Origin: Micromussa lordhowensis
Lineage: Eukaryota > Cnidaria > Anthozoa > Scleractinia > Lobophylliidae
Reading direction: 5' to 3'
NCBI GenBank assembly: GCA_964020085.1
Contig: OZ026605.1
Coordinates: 1,850,301 to 1,914,300, forward strand
Length of the DNA: 64,000 bases
The notes below the pieces were generated by a model, which did no database searches, was not told the DNA's origin, and saw only the letters and a list, made by a program, of their open reading frames with translations. Below, in pieces: positions 24,538-37,900 of the stretch; position 1 is the first letter of the stretch; every line of letters begins with the position of its first letter. The position numbers were made by a program, and so were the translations under genes.

Positions 24538-25119
24538 AGTTTTAAATTTGTCAGATCAAAGTTTCAGGAAAATATTTGACGGTCGGATTATAACACATTT
24601 CCAAGTTTGTTTCGCGCCTTTTTCAAAATGGCGGGAAAAAGAACGAGAAATGGCTGACTCACGGCGAAGCGGAAATTGTCAAACATAGATTCAGGGGTCT
24701 CTTGAAAAACTTAGATGATTTCAAGAGTGTAAAGGGAAATGTATTGCTGTTTTGACATATATTGTTGCACGAGACCAGGAAATTTCTGCGCGTCAATGCT
24801 TGTATTTCTTGTTAAAACTGCTTTTGCTGTAATTCTGAACAGAGAGCTCTGTGAATCTGCTCACATGTTGCGCGCTAAAATAGTACTTGTTTAGATCACT
24901 GAATAACCAGAGCAACAATGGTTCTTGCTTTTTTTGAAATTAATACTCTTTGCCGATGCCATATTGTAATTTTGACTGAGTCATGAATATCGTGGCTGAT
25001 TAGCTATGACAAAGCGTAAACCGTTGTTTGTCTAATTGGTGTAGGTACTTCAAGTTCGATATTTCTTCGTTTGTAAATTTATTCCAACTGTCATTTTGGC
25101 TTCTGTCATTACGTGACCT

Positions 25120-25272
25120 GGTTTTATCCGAATATTTTTGAATCCGCAACATTCAAAAATTTACCCGTCCATATTAAAAAATATCTGGATTCGCTGCCGA
25201 ATTCGCCGGATGTGTGTGGACGGAAGCCGTATCCTGAAAGAAACGTTGCGGATTCAAAAATATCCGGAAACC
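25120..25272. mobile_element. Foldback MITE
   Basis: TTTTATCCGAATATTTTTGA to ATCCGCAAC at the left mirrors GTTGCGGATTCAAAAATATC to CCGGAAAC at the right. GTGTGGACGGA occurs inside and again just beyond the right arm. Confidence 0.55.
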
Positions 25273-25362
25273 CGTGTGGACGGAGCCTTATTCTTGTCGA
25301 GGCCTGTTCAAAATTTCCTTATTCTGCCCTCTTGAGTTTGGTATACGTTCCTTTCGGCTTCA

Positions 25363-25705
25363 GGGTGCTTTCCATTATGCCAAAGGTTCCGGAAATTTTC
25401 GGTTGGAAGTCAAATGGAAGGTCCGTTTCGATTTCTTCCGACCGGAATATTCGGGATCACCTCTGGAGGTGGTCCACTAATTTCGGACGGAGTGTTCCGA
25501 CCGAAAATTTGCCGTTCCATTTTTGACAAACTGGTTCATTGCCCTACTTCTCTTCATTCAACAGTAGGGAATTCGGAAAAGGAATAAAAAATGGTAAGAG
25601 CCATTCCTCTTGGTTGGCCCGGATTGATCGGAAAATCTCGTTCCATTTTCCTCGGGTATTCCCTCTAGTCTCTGACTGGTCAGTTTGAAATAATGGAAAG
25701 CACCC
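25363..25705. mobile_element. MITE with GGGTGCTTTCCATTAT termini
   Basis: GGGTGCTTTCCATTAT at the left mirrors ATAATGGAAAGCACCC at the right. It is 343 bp and shares terminal and internal motifs (AAATTTTCGG, TCAAATGG) with the element at 52079-52402. The two are members of one family. Confidence 0.7.
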
Positions 25706-26176
25706 CAGTTGTCGCTCCAGTTCGGGGAAGGACCGCGGGCTCCTTTCCCGAAAAGCGGCCAGGCCTCCTTTTGCAAATTCCATTCTCGTTCTCGTCGCTT
25801 CTCTTAGCCGGCGGGATTCGGTGGACGGAAGTTTCATTCATTTTTTTTTTGCCGTCAGTGCTATTTTTGGATATGACAAAGTTGTACTGTTCAATGACTT
25901 TAGATAGACCTTCCTTTTTTCGAATTGGACGGTTTGCCCCTTGTCGTATTTTCATTTCTTCGTGTCTTTATTATATGCATAAATAAAACGTTAACATAGT
26001 CTAAAACATAAAATCCAAACACACTGAAACTGGTTTAAAAATTTTTCAACAAAAAATTAATTCGTCTGAAACCAAATTCGACCGTTGCATTTCCTTTAGT
26101 TTCCAAAATGTTTGAGTGAATTCTTTGCAAAAAATAAGACATGAAACACAAAATAAATTAAAGGTAAACGCTACAT

Positions 26177-26313
26177 CAGTTGTTCGAAAGGTGGATAACG
26201 CTATCCGCCGGATAAATCACTATCCAGCGGATAAGTGTTGACAAAACAAACCACGCTATCCACTGGATAGTGATTTATCCGGTGGTTTATCCACCTTTTA
26301 TTTCGAACAACTG
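26177..26313. mobile_element. 137-bp foldback MITE
   Basis: CAGTTGTTCGAAAGGTGGAT at the left mirrors CCACCTTTTATTTCGAACAACTG at the right end, with internal GGATAAATCACTATCC-type segments also pairing. It lies 0.7 kb upstream of the HORMAD start. Confidence 0.7.
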
Positions 26314-27003
26314 GGGCCTGTTCTTGCGCGAGTCCCCGCTCTGCCGGGATATTATTTTCCCGCCAAAAAGCGCGGTTTCCTTGTCAAATAACGCGGCTGC
26401 CGCGGCTGCAGGGAATTTTCCCGCCATTGACGTTCAAAGTTACAAACCATTCAAGCAAGCCTTATTGTTTTACGTAAACTTTCGTCCTCTCAAAATAAGC
26501 ATATAACCTGGTTAGAGTTTTGTATTACGAACGTTTTTTTTGTCTCGCCTTTGTCTGTGTCAAAGTTTTTTTCCAAGTGGACAAAAAGAGAGAACTTCCT
26601 GTATTCAGAAAACTTGCCCAGTTTACGTACCAAGGAACCCGAGGTAAAAGCTGGAGTCAGCTTACCACATTTTGCATAGCTATAGAGATAAGCTTAAGAC
26701 TTGTTCGAGACTTCGCATTTTAGTTTATGAATAAGCCCAGTGAGGGCATTTTCATCGTGTATGGTGCGGATGACTGTGCCTTATTGTTTCTTATGGACAA
26801 TGCTGTGGAGCAAGTTCCAGTAGAGTTTTAAAAAGCTCAAAATATTTCACAGAAAAAAAGAGCGGAATTAAGCTTAAGTAGAGTTAATTTTAGGCTTAAG
26901 ACTTATAGTTTTGATCTTGTCAGCTTGTAGCGTTATTATTTTTAAGACTTCTTAAGTATTTTTCACTGTCCTTCTTTATTTTTTGTCACAGCCGCCTTGT
27001 GTG

Positions 27004-28886
27004 ATGGCAACTGTCCAGGCAATTAGAGAGCAAGAAAAGACAGTTAGTGTACGTCTTTTTTTTTTTTTCAATAGATCTATAGCAAAGTGGGGATCGGGTA
27101 CCGTCGCGACGGGGAAAGACTAAAGCCTAGTCCAAAATGGCGAACTGCACGACTGTATCATTAGATGACATATTAGGGCCATGAATTTTCCTTAGATAAG
27201 CTTAATAGTGCATTCCAGCTGCAGGGTCTTTTGTAGGCAAAAATCTCAGAATTTAGTTTTGAGCTTTTGAACCAGAACTAAGTCTACCTGGTTCAGAAAC
27301 AACATTTCAAAGAAAATAACTCTAAACTGGTTTAATTGTTGGTTGTATTTCTTTATCACAACCTTTCATCGTCCTTACAGCTAGTCGGTCCCTAAGTGAG
27401 CTAGTGTTCTTTCAATTTTCAGTGGTCAAGCATTTTTCCTTCTCAACAAGTCACAGGTATGTAACAAAACCACAAATCTTTTCCACTACTGTGTTATCTG
27501 TTATTTACCTTGATGGTATTTTATCCGCAATTTTCATGTGATCTGTGTTCTATTTTCTTTTTTACAGAACAGCAGTCAGCTCTATTTGTAAAGAAGCTTT
27601 TAGCAGTTGCAGTAAGTAACTTGTACATTACAGTCTCTCTAAATTTACGTGTATTTACATATCAGTAATCTTCTCATGTGTGTTTATTAAATATTTGCGT
27701 TTAGGTCTCCAGCATAACCTATCTTAGGTAAGAACCATCTCTTGCATTTATTTTGTAAGATATCATGGAATAGTCTACTCAAGCATGTTAAGGCATGGCT
27801 CAAACCTAATTTGCATAAAATCCAAAAAACAGTGATTGCTCTGCCAAGATTTGGTTTAATCTTTGCAGAACTGGCAGGCTAACCAATCTTGACGACCTTA
27901 ATATTGTAAGACCAGTAACATCTAATAAAATATGCCATGTGACTATTATTAATTGTTTTCTTTTTTGGAACAACAGCTGAGAATGGGCTGCTGAAATGAC
28001 ATACAATCACTTTCAAATTTAGTATTTTTATGATAATTATTGTGCTAATTACCCCTGCAAGAATTTGTCCTGAATGGCTAAAATATCCAGTTTAGAAGTT
28101 ATTAAGTAAAAAAGGTCATATGACCTTCTGTATTTCCATTATATAGCCTTAAATAATTGAGGAGTTCATCCATTCAGGACAGAAATAGTTTCCTTATAAA
28201 GCGGTTAAAAATCTCTTATGGTTAGTTTTTCGTGATAGCTCACTATCCTTGGCCCATTTTAGAAATCATCTTAAGCAAGCTTAATATACCTTAAGGAGTT
28301 TAAGGATGCCAAATTTTGTTTGTGGTACGTTTTTGGCTCTCTCTGGGATAAAAACAACGTTGCTAGACCTAAAACATGTTTTTTTCTTTGTGGGGGTTCT
28401 TCATGGATATAAGCCATGCCTTAACATGCTTGAGTAAGTGAGCATGTGAAGATCAGGAACCTTTTACTGCAAACTAAATTAAAACATTAAAAACTTTGTT
28501 TGGACAAATACACCAGACCAGCATTCTTGAATTGCTGCAAACATCATATATTTATTTAGTTCATAAATAAATTATCTGTAGTGAGTATTGCCATGGGCAT
28601 TATAACTTTATAACATGGAAATGATTGTCTTTGTTACAGAACAATATTCCCAGAACATGCATTTGGAGACAGATGTTTAGAAGGTATACATGTCTATAAG
28701 GTAGACACATTCTTCAAATTATCTTGGAAATAGCAATATCACTCCAGGATTGAAAATGGTTTATAGGGAATAATAATCTTGATAAAATTGAGAGAGGGAT
28801 TTTCTACATGGATCACTTATCACATGCAGTTGGTGGGGATTTGACTGTTTGGAGGCAACAGACCAGTTAATAATAATAATAATAAT

Positions 28887-28949
<63 letters not shown>

Positions 28950-31900
28950 TAGAATCCTCCACGGTCAACTTTCCCCTCGCTTGTCACCAATTTTTTTCAA
29001 AGGGCAAAAATGTAGCAAAACTTATTTGAAAAGAATTGAATTTTTCAGAATCAGACTACTGGCATGTAAGCATCACATTGCGAAGATTTGAAGGCAAATA
29101 ATTGAAAAGCTTTTGAGGAATGATCATTTCAAGTTTGGTGCCGAGGGCAGAGTCGACCTTCACGTGGAATACAGCTAGAAAATGTCGTTTCTTGGAGATT
29201 TTTGGCAGGAATGACTTTTAAAACGATCACCCGTGATCCCCTTATAATCATGGCTATCACCACTATTTTTAAAGATTAGGTTTTGAGCGGACAAAAAAAT
29301 GCCGTGGAAGTATATATATTATACGAGGTTTTTGAGCTCACTCAACTCAACCTTGATTTGAAAAATTGCCAGAACGGATTAAACTTTAATAACTTCGTCA
29401 TTTTTAATAGATAGGCTCTGAAACTTTTACAGAATATGTATTTATCTTTCTTCATCTTATAGATAAAAGCTGGAGTCTTAAGATCACGTGGTTATCACGT
29501 GACAAATAAAAATGTAACGATATTGCCACTTTTTTCTTACAGAGGGGAAAGTCCATCGGCATATAATTGGTTCCAGTAGTTTTAATTTTCGGTATATCAG
29601 ATAAACTGTCGTGCAGTCTTCTAGAACTCTTAAAGAGGTAGACATTAAGTTGATCGGACAAAGGTTAAGCATTTTCGTTGCCTAGCAACTGGAGTTGGAA
29701 GGGGCTAAAACGAGGGCAGAGTCTACCTTTTGTTAAAAAACTTGTTGTTTCTAGCAAGCTAACTATTTAGCGAAGTGCTTTAGTGGCGATCTTTTTCTTC
29801 CCATTTATCAAACGTTAAAGTAAACAGACAACCTTTCATGCATTTTAAACTTTATTAAATGAAACTGATTCTGAGATATAAAAGTCGGAATTTAGATACC
29901 TCAAACAAGTTAGATTTCTACAAGAGACATTTTTGGCAGCTGTCAATCATCCAATTAGACAGCTGCACTCGTAATTATGCAATCACTTTATTTCTTAACG
30001 ATTCGCTTACTAACCTTCGAAAACGTATTTCGCGTTGAGCCCATTTTGATTTTGAATTTGTTTTTTCTCTCAGTACTCCCTCTGACCTGCAAACATCGCG
30101 ACAACAGAAGGAAATAATATTGCAGTTGTAAAAAATCGGCAATTACGTCTCGAAAAAAATGCTTGGTGTGTTTGAATGGTTTTAATAAGAGGAGCAATCT
30201 AAGTAGTTTTTTAAAGTTATAAACATCTTATTATGGGCTGGCAGATGCCTTTTATGGTTCAAAGGCGAGGGGAAGGTCGACCAGTTAGTTTCGACTGCAA
30301 TTGTGACTATCAAAGTTTGAACTATCAAAACTTTGGCGTCAGGCTACTGAGCGGCACCAAACTTGACAAACGGCTGCAACATGACACATTCTCTATACCG
30401 AGGTAAAGAAACTGGCAATGTTCTGCATATCTAGCATTTTTTGGCCTTTCATTCATATTTGGAAGTTGAGAAAGCGCAAATTGCAAATATGAAAGAAAAT
30501 TCGTAAAAAATCAAATTTGAGCCGATTTCAAAATTTTTTGCACGAAATTAAAGCTACTATGATTTTACATGTTACGCACTGAGACTTTTGCTTGCGCGCT
30601 TGGTTTGTAAGGAAATACCGCTGTCCAAGACTTAAATTTTATAGAAAAATTGATACCCTAAATATTTCAAGTTGTTTCTTCTCTAGAATTGAATACTTGC
30701 CTCTGGGTTTAGCCTCTTTTTGTAGCAATGGTTCCAAAGATTTGAAATATGAAATCCAAGATTTTCAACCTGCCAATCTGTTTGATGGGTAACCTTCACA
30801 AAATCATGGTGACTTCAAATTGGTCAGTTTTGAGTGTTCTTTGAAACGGTAACATAAAATGCTGACTAAGCGAAATTTGCTACTGATATCTACGTTGTGT
30901 ACAACGATAAAGATAGTTCTCACTGATTTCCCAAGTACCAATAAAAGGAAATAAAAAGAAATGAAAGTTTTTCGATGACAAAGTTGATACAAATCAATCA
31001 TTGAATGAAGGTCTACCTTCCCCTCGGTTTGGCATTTGGATAAGCTGTTCCCAGTCTACAACGGCCAAACACTTGGATAAATCTCGACGTAGGTAAGTCA
31101 CATTTTATTTGTTCTGTAAGTATTCATTGCTTTATAACTTATACTGCAAAGGGAAAGTAAGCAAACCATGGTTAGCCTCTTTTAAGCAGTCGGTGCATCT
31201 TCCAGGATAATTGTTTCGAGACAAACCTCTCCTGCCGTTGTCTAATTTACTTCTGTAAATTACGTGATCAGTTGGTTTGCATCATTTGACGTACAGGTCC
31301 ACTATAACTGCTTTTATCGTATGCCGCATCAATTTGCAATGTTATACCTGTGTCCTTTAGATCACTGTGAATGTACTAATGTGAGAACATTGTATTCTGG
31401 AAGTTTAAATTAACACTATAGTGAAGTTATAAGCTAATATAAAATCCAGCATGGCCGCTCGGAAAATGAACTCTAAAGTTCTCCCGCGGTATCACTTTAT
31501 AGTGTCAGCGGTGGCACCAAGCATGACGACCAAAAGCTCTCTTGAACAAACGGGTAATATAATCGGCTTCAGTTAATCGGAATTAGACATATTTACTGTC
31601 GGCTATATGACATACTCCATATCATGACAGATTCAATAACACTAGTGTAGTTTTGCGAGATTTTCAGTTCATTTGTTCGGCTCGAGAGGGTGTGAACGAA
31701 GGCGCTGGAATCCTACCTGACAGTTAAATTTTCAGCGATTTCTTAGCTATCGTTTCAGTTCTTTTCTCAGCCATCGTTGAATTTGCAGATCTCAAATTTT
31801 ATCCAAGAGTTTAAAAGCTTGTCATTTCTCAGATGACAGTTAATATGTTTACTAAGTTCTAGTTATCAGTTAAACCTCATCCTATCTAGCCTTCGCTAAA

Positions 31901-34900
31901 CGCCAGAATTATTTATTTTGCCGGCCAAAAGCCTAAATAGTCTATCTACAAATATTTTCTTATCCGGAAATTGAAATATTCAACTTTTTTGGCCGCCTTT
32001 GGTGGTTGATTCCGTAGTGAACTTTTTTTACTTATTTCACTGAGTGATAACCTAACTTGCAAAAACCTCCCGTTAACCCAGGAGATTTATGTCTCGGCTG
32101 ATAACGAACTCGAGGCAAATAGTGCTTTTCATGTTCCCTTAAGCTCTTTAGCAAGATCTGTGTATAAACTAGTAAAATATTCACATTCAGCGATGATTTC
32201 ATTTGAATAGGGTAACTCTGTCAGTATTTGTTACCTCGCAGGGGAAAGCGTACACTAATGTGGACGGATAATAAATGGTTTCCTAGACCTTTCCAATGTT
32301 ACCTAGCGCAATCGAAGGGCGAACAAGGCAAAATTTCAAACGGACGCAAAAACCGTTGCATGATCGTGGTAATTTTTCGTGGTAATTTTGTTCAGTACTG
32401 TGTTTGTCGTCTCAGGAAACCATTTAAATGCGTGTCAAGAAACCATTTCACTGCATATACACTCTGCTATCTTTTGGGAATTCATTTGTGCACATTATGT
32501 TAGAAGGATCTCTAATTTATGTGCCAAAATCTTATGTAACGTTTGTGGCATCAATAAAGAGTGATTTGCTTGCCTGTTAGGAAATTTTATCGTCTTTTTC
32601 GATTAAAATTCGTTTATTGAAAATTTCAACAAAGTCTTTGGCTTTTCTTTGACCCGTGCTGCCTAATTAATTGGCAATCAGAGTTTGGCGCCATTGAAAC
32701 TATAGTACTCCAGTTAGCTGAAGTGGGAGTTTCAAGCCGAAAGTTTAATAGTTGCTGGATGCATTGCTATGAATACTCGTACAGTAAATTTCTATCGAAC
32801 ATTTGCTTCTGTGTAAAGAAATAAGCGCCGATTGAGGGTTTATTGTTGATTTTTAAGCCGATGATTCCTTGTGTGTGTAAGTCGTTACTCAATGCGTTCT
32901 CTTACATGTGCTCTTGAGTGACCAGTTGTTTGTTTCGGCGAACATTCACGCCTTCCTTTATCGTCAAGCGATGGTCATTTGGCGTAGACTGATACGTTAA
33001 CGCCCGTCACCTTTTGATCAGAAGGATCTCAAGAGCCATACCTTAACACTGAGTTAATGATATACCCCGATAGTTCTGATCTATGTTTAAATGGCAATGG
33101 ATGTGAGATAAACGGTTAGCCTTAAACTTCTAGTAAAAGAAGTTAGAAGCAAAAAAAGCAAACCTCTTTCGTGTCGCGGTAAATTCCCGTGTTACTAAGA
33201 GGCCATGCAATTTATATAACGCATCTTTCTTAACCCATTTTATCACGGAAACTATATTGGTGGAGAGCGATTGTTGTCGGAAGGATGAAAAACACAGGAA
33301 TTGTTTAACAAAACCTTATTTTTATCTTAGTTATTTGCTAGATATTAATTTTTTTTAGTTGACCGGTGGTGGGGCATAAGGCCAATGTCACTCTCTACAA
33401 TGAATTTACTTTCAGTTTTCCGTGATATTCTGACGAAGATGGAAGCCTATTTAAAGATAGTGGAGAAGGGAAATCTGGGAGACGAGGATGCACTCAAGGA
33501 TCTGGGTCTTGCAGGTATACAGGAAGTTCCATTTAACTCCATCATGAGCCAGCCTACAATGGAGATCCTCAAGGCTGAGTACTCCCGCGCTAAAAAGGTG
33601 GCCCTTGGTGCCGAAATACTCAACGTCGGTGTGTTAGAAATGCTAGGCAGCGAACTGATGACACTGCTGGAGTTTCTGGCGCGCACGCTTTACAAGAGCA
33701 AGATCTCTGACCTCGTCAACGCCGGTCAAGTGGCCCGTGCACTACAAATTCGAATTCAAAACATCAAAACCTGGTATCAGAGCATTGGAGACCTCGACGA
33801 AGGGCAACGTCGTCACCACACGGGGTGGCTTAATGATTTCATTGACCGAGCAGTAGAGGGTGACTCAGAGGCAATTGTTTTTTTTGGCCTCGACGAAGGC
33901 CTAATCATAGCAACTGACATCATGAAGGAAATTCCGAGTGTGACTAAGCTCAAAATGTATTTCCGAAGGGCCAAAGAGTCAGCTGCTGTTGGAAAGTACA
34001 TTGGCGATAAACAACTAGAAGCTATCGCCAAGTCTGTGATGACGTATACAGCGTACCTAGCAGGAATCAAGCATAATATGAAGCTAGAAGAACCCATTGA
34101 TGGCCAGGACGTGGCTGGAAGTTTATTGGCCCACATCCAAAGCCTCAAAGCATTAGGGGAAAGACTGCAAAGACGACGGGTCGGGGATCAGAGTGGCGAT
34201 GAACACAGCGGCAGAGACAGTGACACCGATGACGGAGACAAAAATAGTGAGGGAAGAGCCTCTGATCCAGATTACGAGCCTATGGAAATCGCAAGACCAA
34301 AGTCTACAGATCAAGAGCTAAAGAAAAACATCGTCCCTGCACCAAATGAGACAACGACAGACCAATGCCAAACAGAGGAGAAGAGAATCAGCAGCCATCA
34401 GGAGGAGGAGAGGCATAATGACACAAAGCCCGGTGAAACAACCAAGAAAGAGAAGTTAAAGAAGAAGAGGGGTCATCACTCTGTCAAGAAGTGCCCACTC
34501 CAGACATGCGGGTACGAGGGCCCTAACCTCCTAAGGCACTTGCGTACAAAGCACAAGATGGTGGAAGACGAAGTAGTCAAACTAAATTCGATCGCCGGCC
34601 TCGAAGGAAAGAGGAGGGGTCCTAGGAGGAAGAGTAAGCATGGATTAAGACTCGGCCTGAAAGTGAAATGGTGTCCTTTTGAAGGTTGCAACTTCGCAAC
34701 ACATATTCTGAGAAAACATCTCCAAAGAGTACACAAACTGAAGAATGGAGAGGTACTAGAAAATTACCTGCGTAATGCCAGAGAGTACAAAGGAAAGCTG
34801 GAACAGGAAGAAGTGCAGCACAACAGAAACGAAAAACGAAAACGATCAGTCCCGATAGAAGACCCGGTTTCAGAGCCAGCAGAAAAGATTCCAAAGGGAG

Positions 34901-37900
34901 ACGAAGAAATTCTCGACGATGATTTTGAAGGATATACCTCACAGCAGGAAGGCAGTGGAGATGACAAAGACGAAGACTACGGTGGAAGGGAATCACTGCT
35001 GGAATATTTCACTGCCAAAACGCCTCGCAGTGATCGGCAAAAGTGGCTAACAGGGTTCTACAATTACCTGCACTACCCTGATTGTGGTCGAAAGAGGAAT
35101 CGAAACAGGCTTCAACATGCCAGCCACATAAAGACCATCCTAGAAGATCTTGATCCAGGGGGTAGCGGAATTGACATATTAGCAGAGGAAGAGGGATACA
35201 TTGTATGGACACAATGGGTTGACCGCAACATGGGCCCCAAGACTTCCGGGACAATAAATGCGTATCTTGGGACATTTGAGAAGTTCTTGGCCTTTGCCAC
35301 CATAGATCGTATTCGCCCTGGTACTTTGCCAACGCTTGCTGAGGACGTAACGAAAGTTCTGCGCAACACTAGAGAGAGACTGAAAGGCTGGCGCCGGACA
35401 GTAGACCTGGAGATGAGACCGCAGAGAAATCAGAGGCTGTTGGATGAGTGTGACACACGCCTGACGATTGATGATGTGGAAAAGTTCAAGGGCTCTAGAC
35501 CGGTGCTATCGGCGAGAAAAACATTCGAAAAGGCTGCTGATGGCAACACGTTGACGAAAGATGAGATCTGCGAGGCTCGTGATCTTCTAATATGCCTAAT
35601 CACGATTAAAACGGGCACAAGACCAGGCGCTCTAGAAAACACTCAGCTCCAGCATTACAAGACCATGCGGCGGGATCCAATAAATGGAGACCCAGTAATG
35701 CTTATTCCTGAGCACAAGCGTTCTATCGATGGGCCAGCGATGCTAGCACTGGATGACGAACTGGTAGACCTACTCGCTATTTACGTGGAACACATTTACC
35801 CTCAGTTTCCCAGTCCACGAGACGATTACCTGTTCTTACAAACTTCAGGCAAGCGATTTACTAATGGTACAATGAACAGGAGGTTACCAGAGATGTGGCT
35901 TCGCAGTGGCGTGCGAACGGACTTGCGGGTCACAGCCACGAACATTCGAAAATTCATAGTTACTGTCTTACAAGAAAACAAGGTACAAGGAGCAGAATTT
36001 GACGAGAGTGGTGTGCGGATTGCCATGTGCCATACCCAAAAGACGGCCATGTATTCCTACTTACGAGAAGACTTGACCGCAGTTGCTTCCCGGGCAGCTC
36101 GCACAATAAAGCAATTCACAGACAGGTCGTCAAACTATCAACCTTTGAACGGCCCAGTGAACAAAGTGAACGTGGCTGCAGATAAACAACCAAGCAATTC
36201 ATCTGAAAAAGTTCCAAGCACCTCTCACGAGCAGCCTCTGAGCAATGCGGTGAACAGAGCTGAAGCAGCTGCAGAGATACAACCAAGCAATGCTGATGAG
36301 AAAGGGCCAAGCACTTCTAGCGAACAGCCACTTAACAAGCTCGTGAACAAAGGTGATACAGCTGTCGATAAGCAAACAAGCACCTCAGTTGAAAAATCTC
36401 GAGGTATTTCTACCGAAATCAATTCATCAAAAGATACAGGTACATTGCCATCTTCCTCAAGTCAAAGAAGGCCACTAGCGGATGACGATAAAAAGCACAT
36501 CCAGGAGGTGTTCCGTGACACAATCAAGTCCAATGCCACAATAACTATGCAATTTGTCAGAGAAACAATGAAGAAAGATGCCAAATTGAGTAAAATAGAA
36601 GAAATCGAAGGCATGCTTAAAAGGGTCGTGGATTACCTCCGAAATATACAGAAGAACGAGCCACGACAAGATCCGAAAGAGCTTCCTGTTGCTGAAAAGT
36701 CCAAGCAAGTAGAAAATTGGCTGACGTCCCAGGCGGGGCCTTCCTCTATTGAAACTAGCACTTCAAGCAAACAAAAGTGGTCAGACGAAGATACCGACAA
36801 AATTGTGAAAGTTTTTACCCAAGAGTGTGGTTCATTAAAAAAAATGCCACCAAGAAGCCAGGTGAAACAAATATTCCAAAATGATCTGGCGGAAATCCTG
36901 GAGAGAAAAGAGTTCCTACGCTGTTACAATAAAGTGAGACACCTTGTGGACTTGAACAACAAAAAAAGAAAAAAGTAGAAAGGTATAAGGAAAGGTCGTT
37001 GTCTGTTGCTAAAGACGGCTGGCTGCCTAAACTTCATTATGTTGGCTCACAAAGGTTTCTAGAATTTTCTTGTTGCTCTTTAATGGAATAAAAGTAGCCG
37101 ATCTCAAACGAATGTACAAGTTATAGTCATTTTACTACGCAAAAGGTTACCATAGCAACTTAATTCCTTTAAAAGCATCGTTTTTTCAGCTTTGAGGGCT
37201 TACAATTCAGACACAAGTCTGGTGATCCCCATTTCCTATTATTATATTGTGACTTGCATGTGCTACATTGTGCAAGTTTAGAAAAAATTATGGGAGAGGT
37301 TCAGGACTTCTAGTCTTTTTTTTCAGTGTTAAGTACTTTAGAGCTAAATTAAATGTGTTTTCGACAGGTTCTGCCATTGCTACGGTACCTTGTTTGGCCA
37401 AGAAAATGACTATACCTTGTTCAGTGATGACTTAGTTTTCGGTCGATGCATTAATTGCAGTGTCAACTTAAAGATCGTAGAGGTAAAATTTCTAGACGTT
37501 GTTGGCAGCCTGTTAAATGAACTCTTTCCGACACCACTTGAAGCATGGATTTTGTTTTAATTAATTTTTATTTGTGCTTATTTGTATTTCATAGCTCATC
37601 TATTTTCCATTTTGCCAGTGTGATAGTTAACTAAGCAAACCAGGATGCCAACATGGCTTGACCTCGATTTCAACTATCTGCACCTAAGTATGGGAAACTG
37701 TACATATCTGTTCACATTTAGTTTTGATTGTCATGGAATTGTAAACAATTATCGTTCCAGTTGACCCAGCCAGATTAATTAACTGGATGTTTCGTAAACT
37801 AAATCGCTAGCCTAGCTAAAGTGATATTCTGGTTAAACAAATTGTTCCCTAAAAATTGTAAGTATAACAGCGGGTTTTCTTACTCTTCGCTGTTTCCCAT

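Larger units (their letters stand above)
23603..26991. other. Divergent intergenic region between tetraspanin and HORMAD
   Basis: This 3.4 kb region separates the two divergent genes and should hold both promoters. No TATA box or start site can be assigned with confidence. It contains four separate inverted-repeat elements (24422-24537, 25120-25272, 25363-25705, 26177-26313). Short frames across these are repeat-derived. Confidence 0.5.

Noticed and set aside
28761..29091. Long methionine and isoleucine homopolymer frames
   Set aside because: They are translations of the (CAT)n/(AAT)n microsatellite.
33447..36708. Several antisense frames of 60-124 codons opposite the recombinase
   Set aside because: They are shadows of one long GC-balanced coding exon and have no family motifs of their own.
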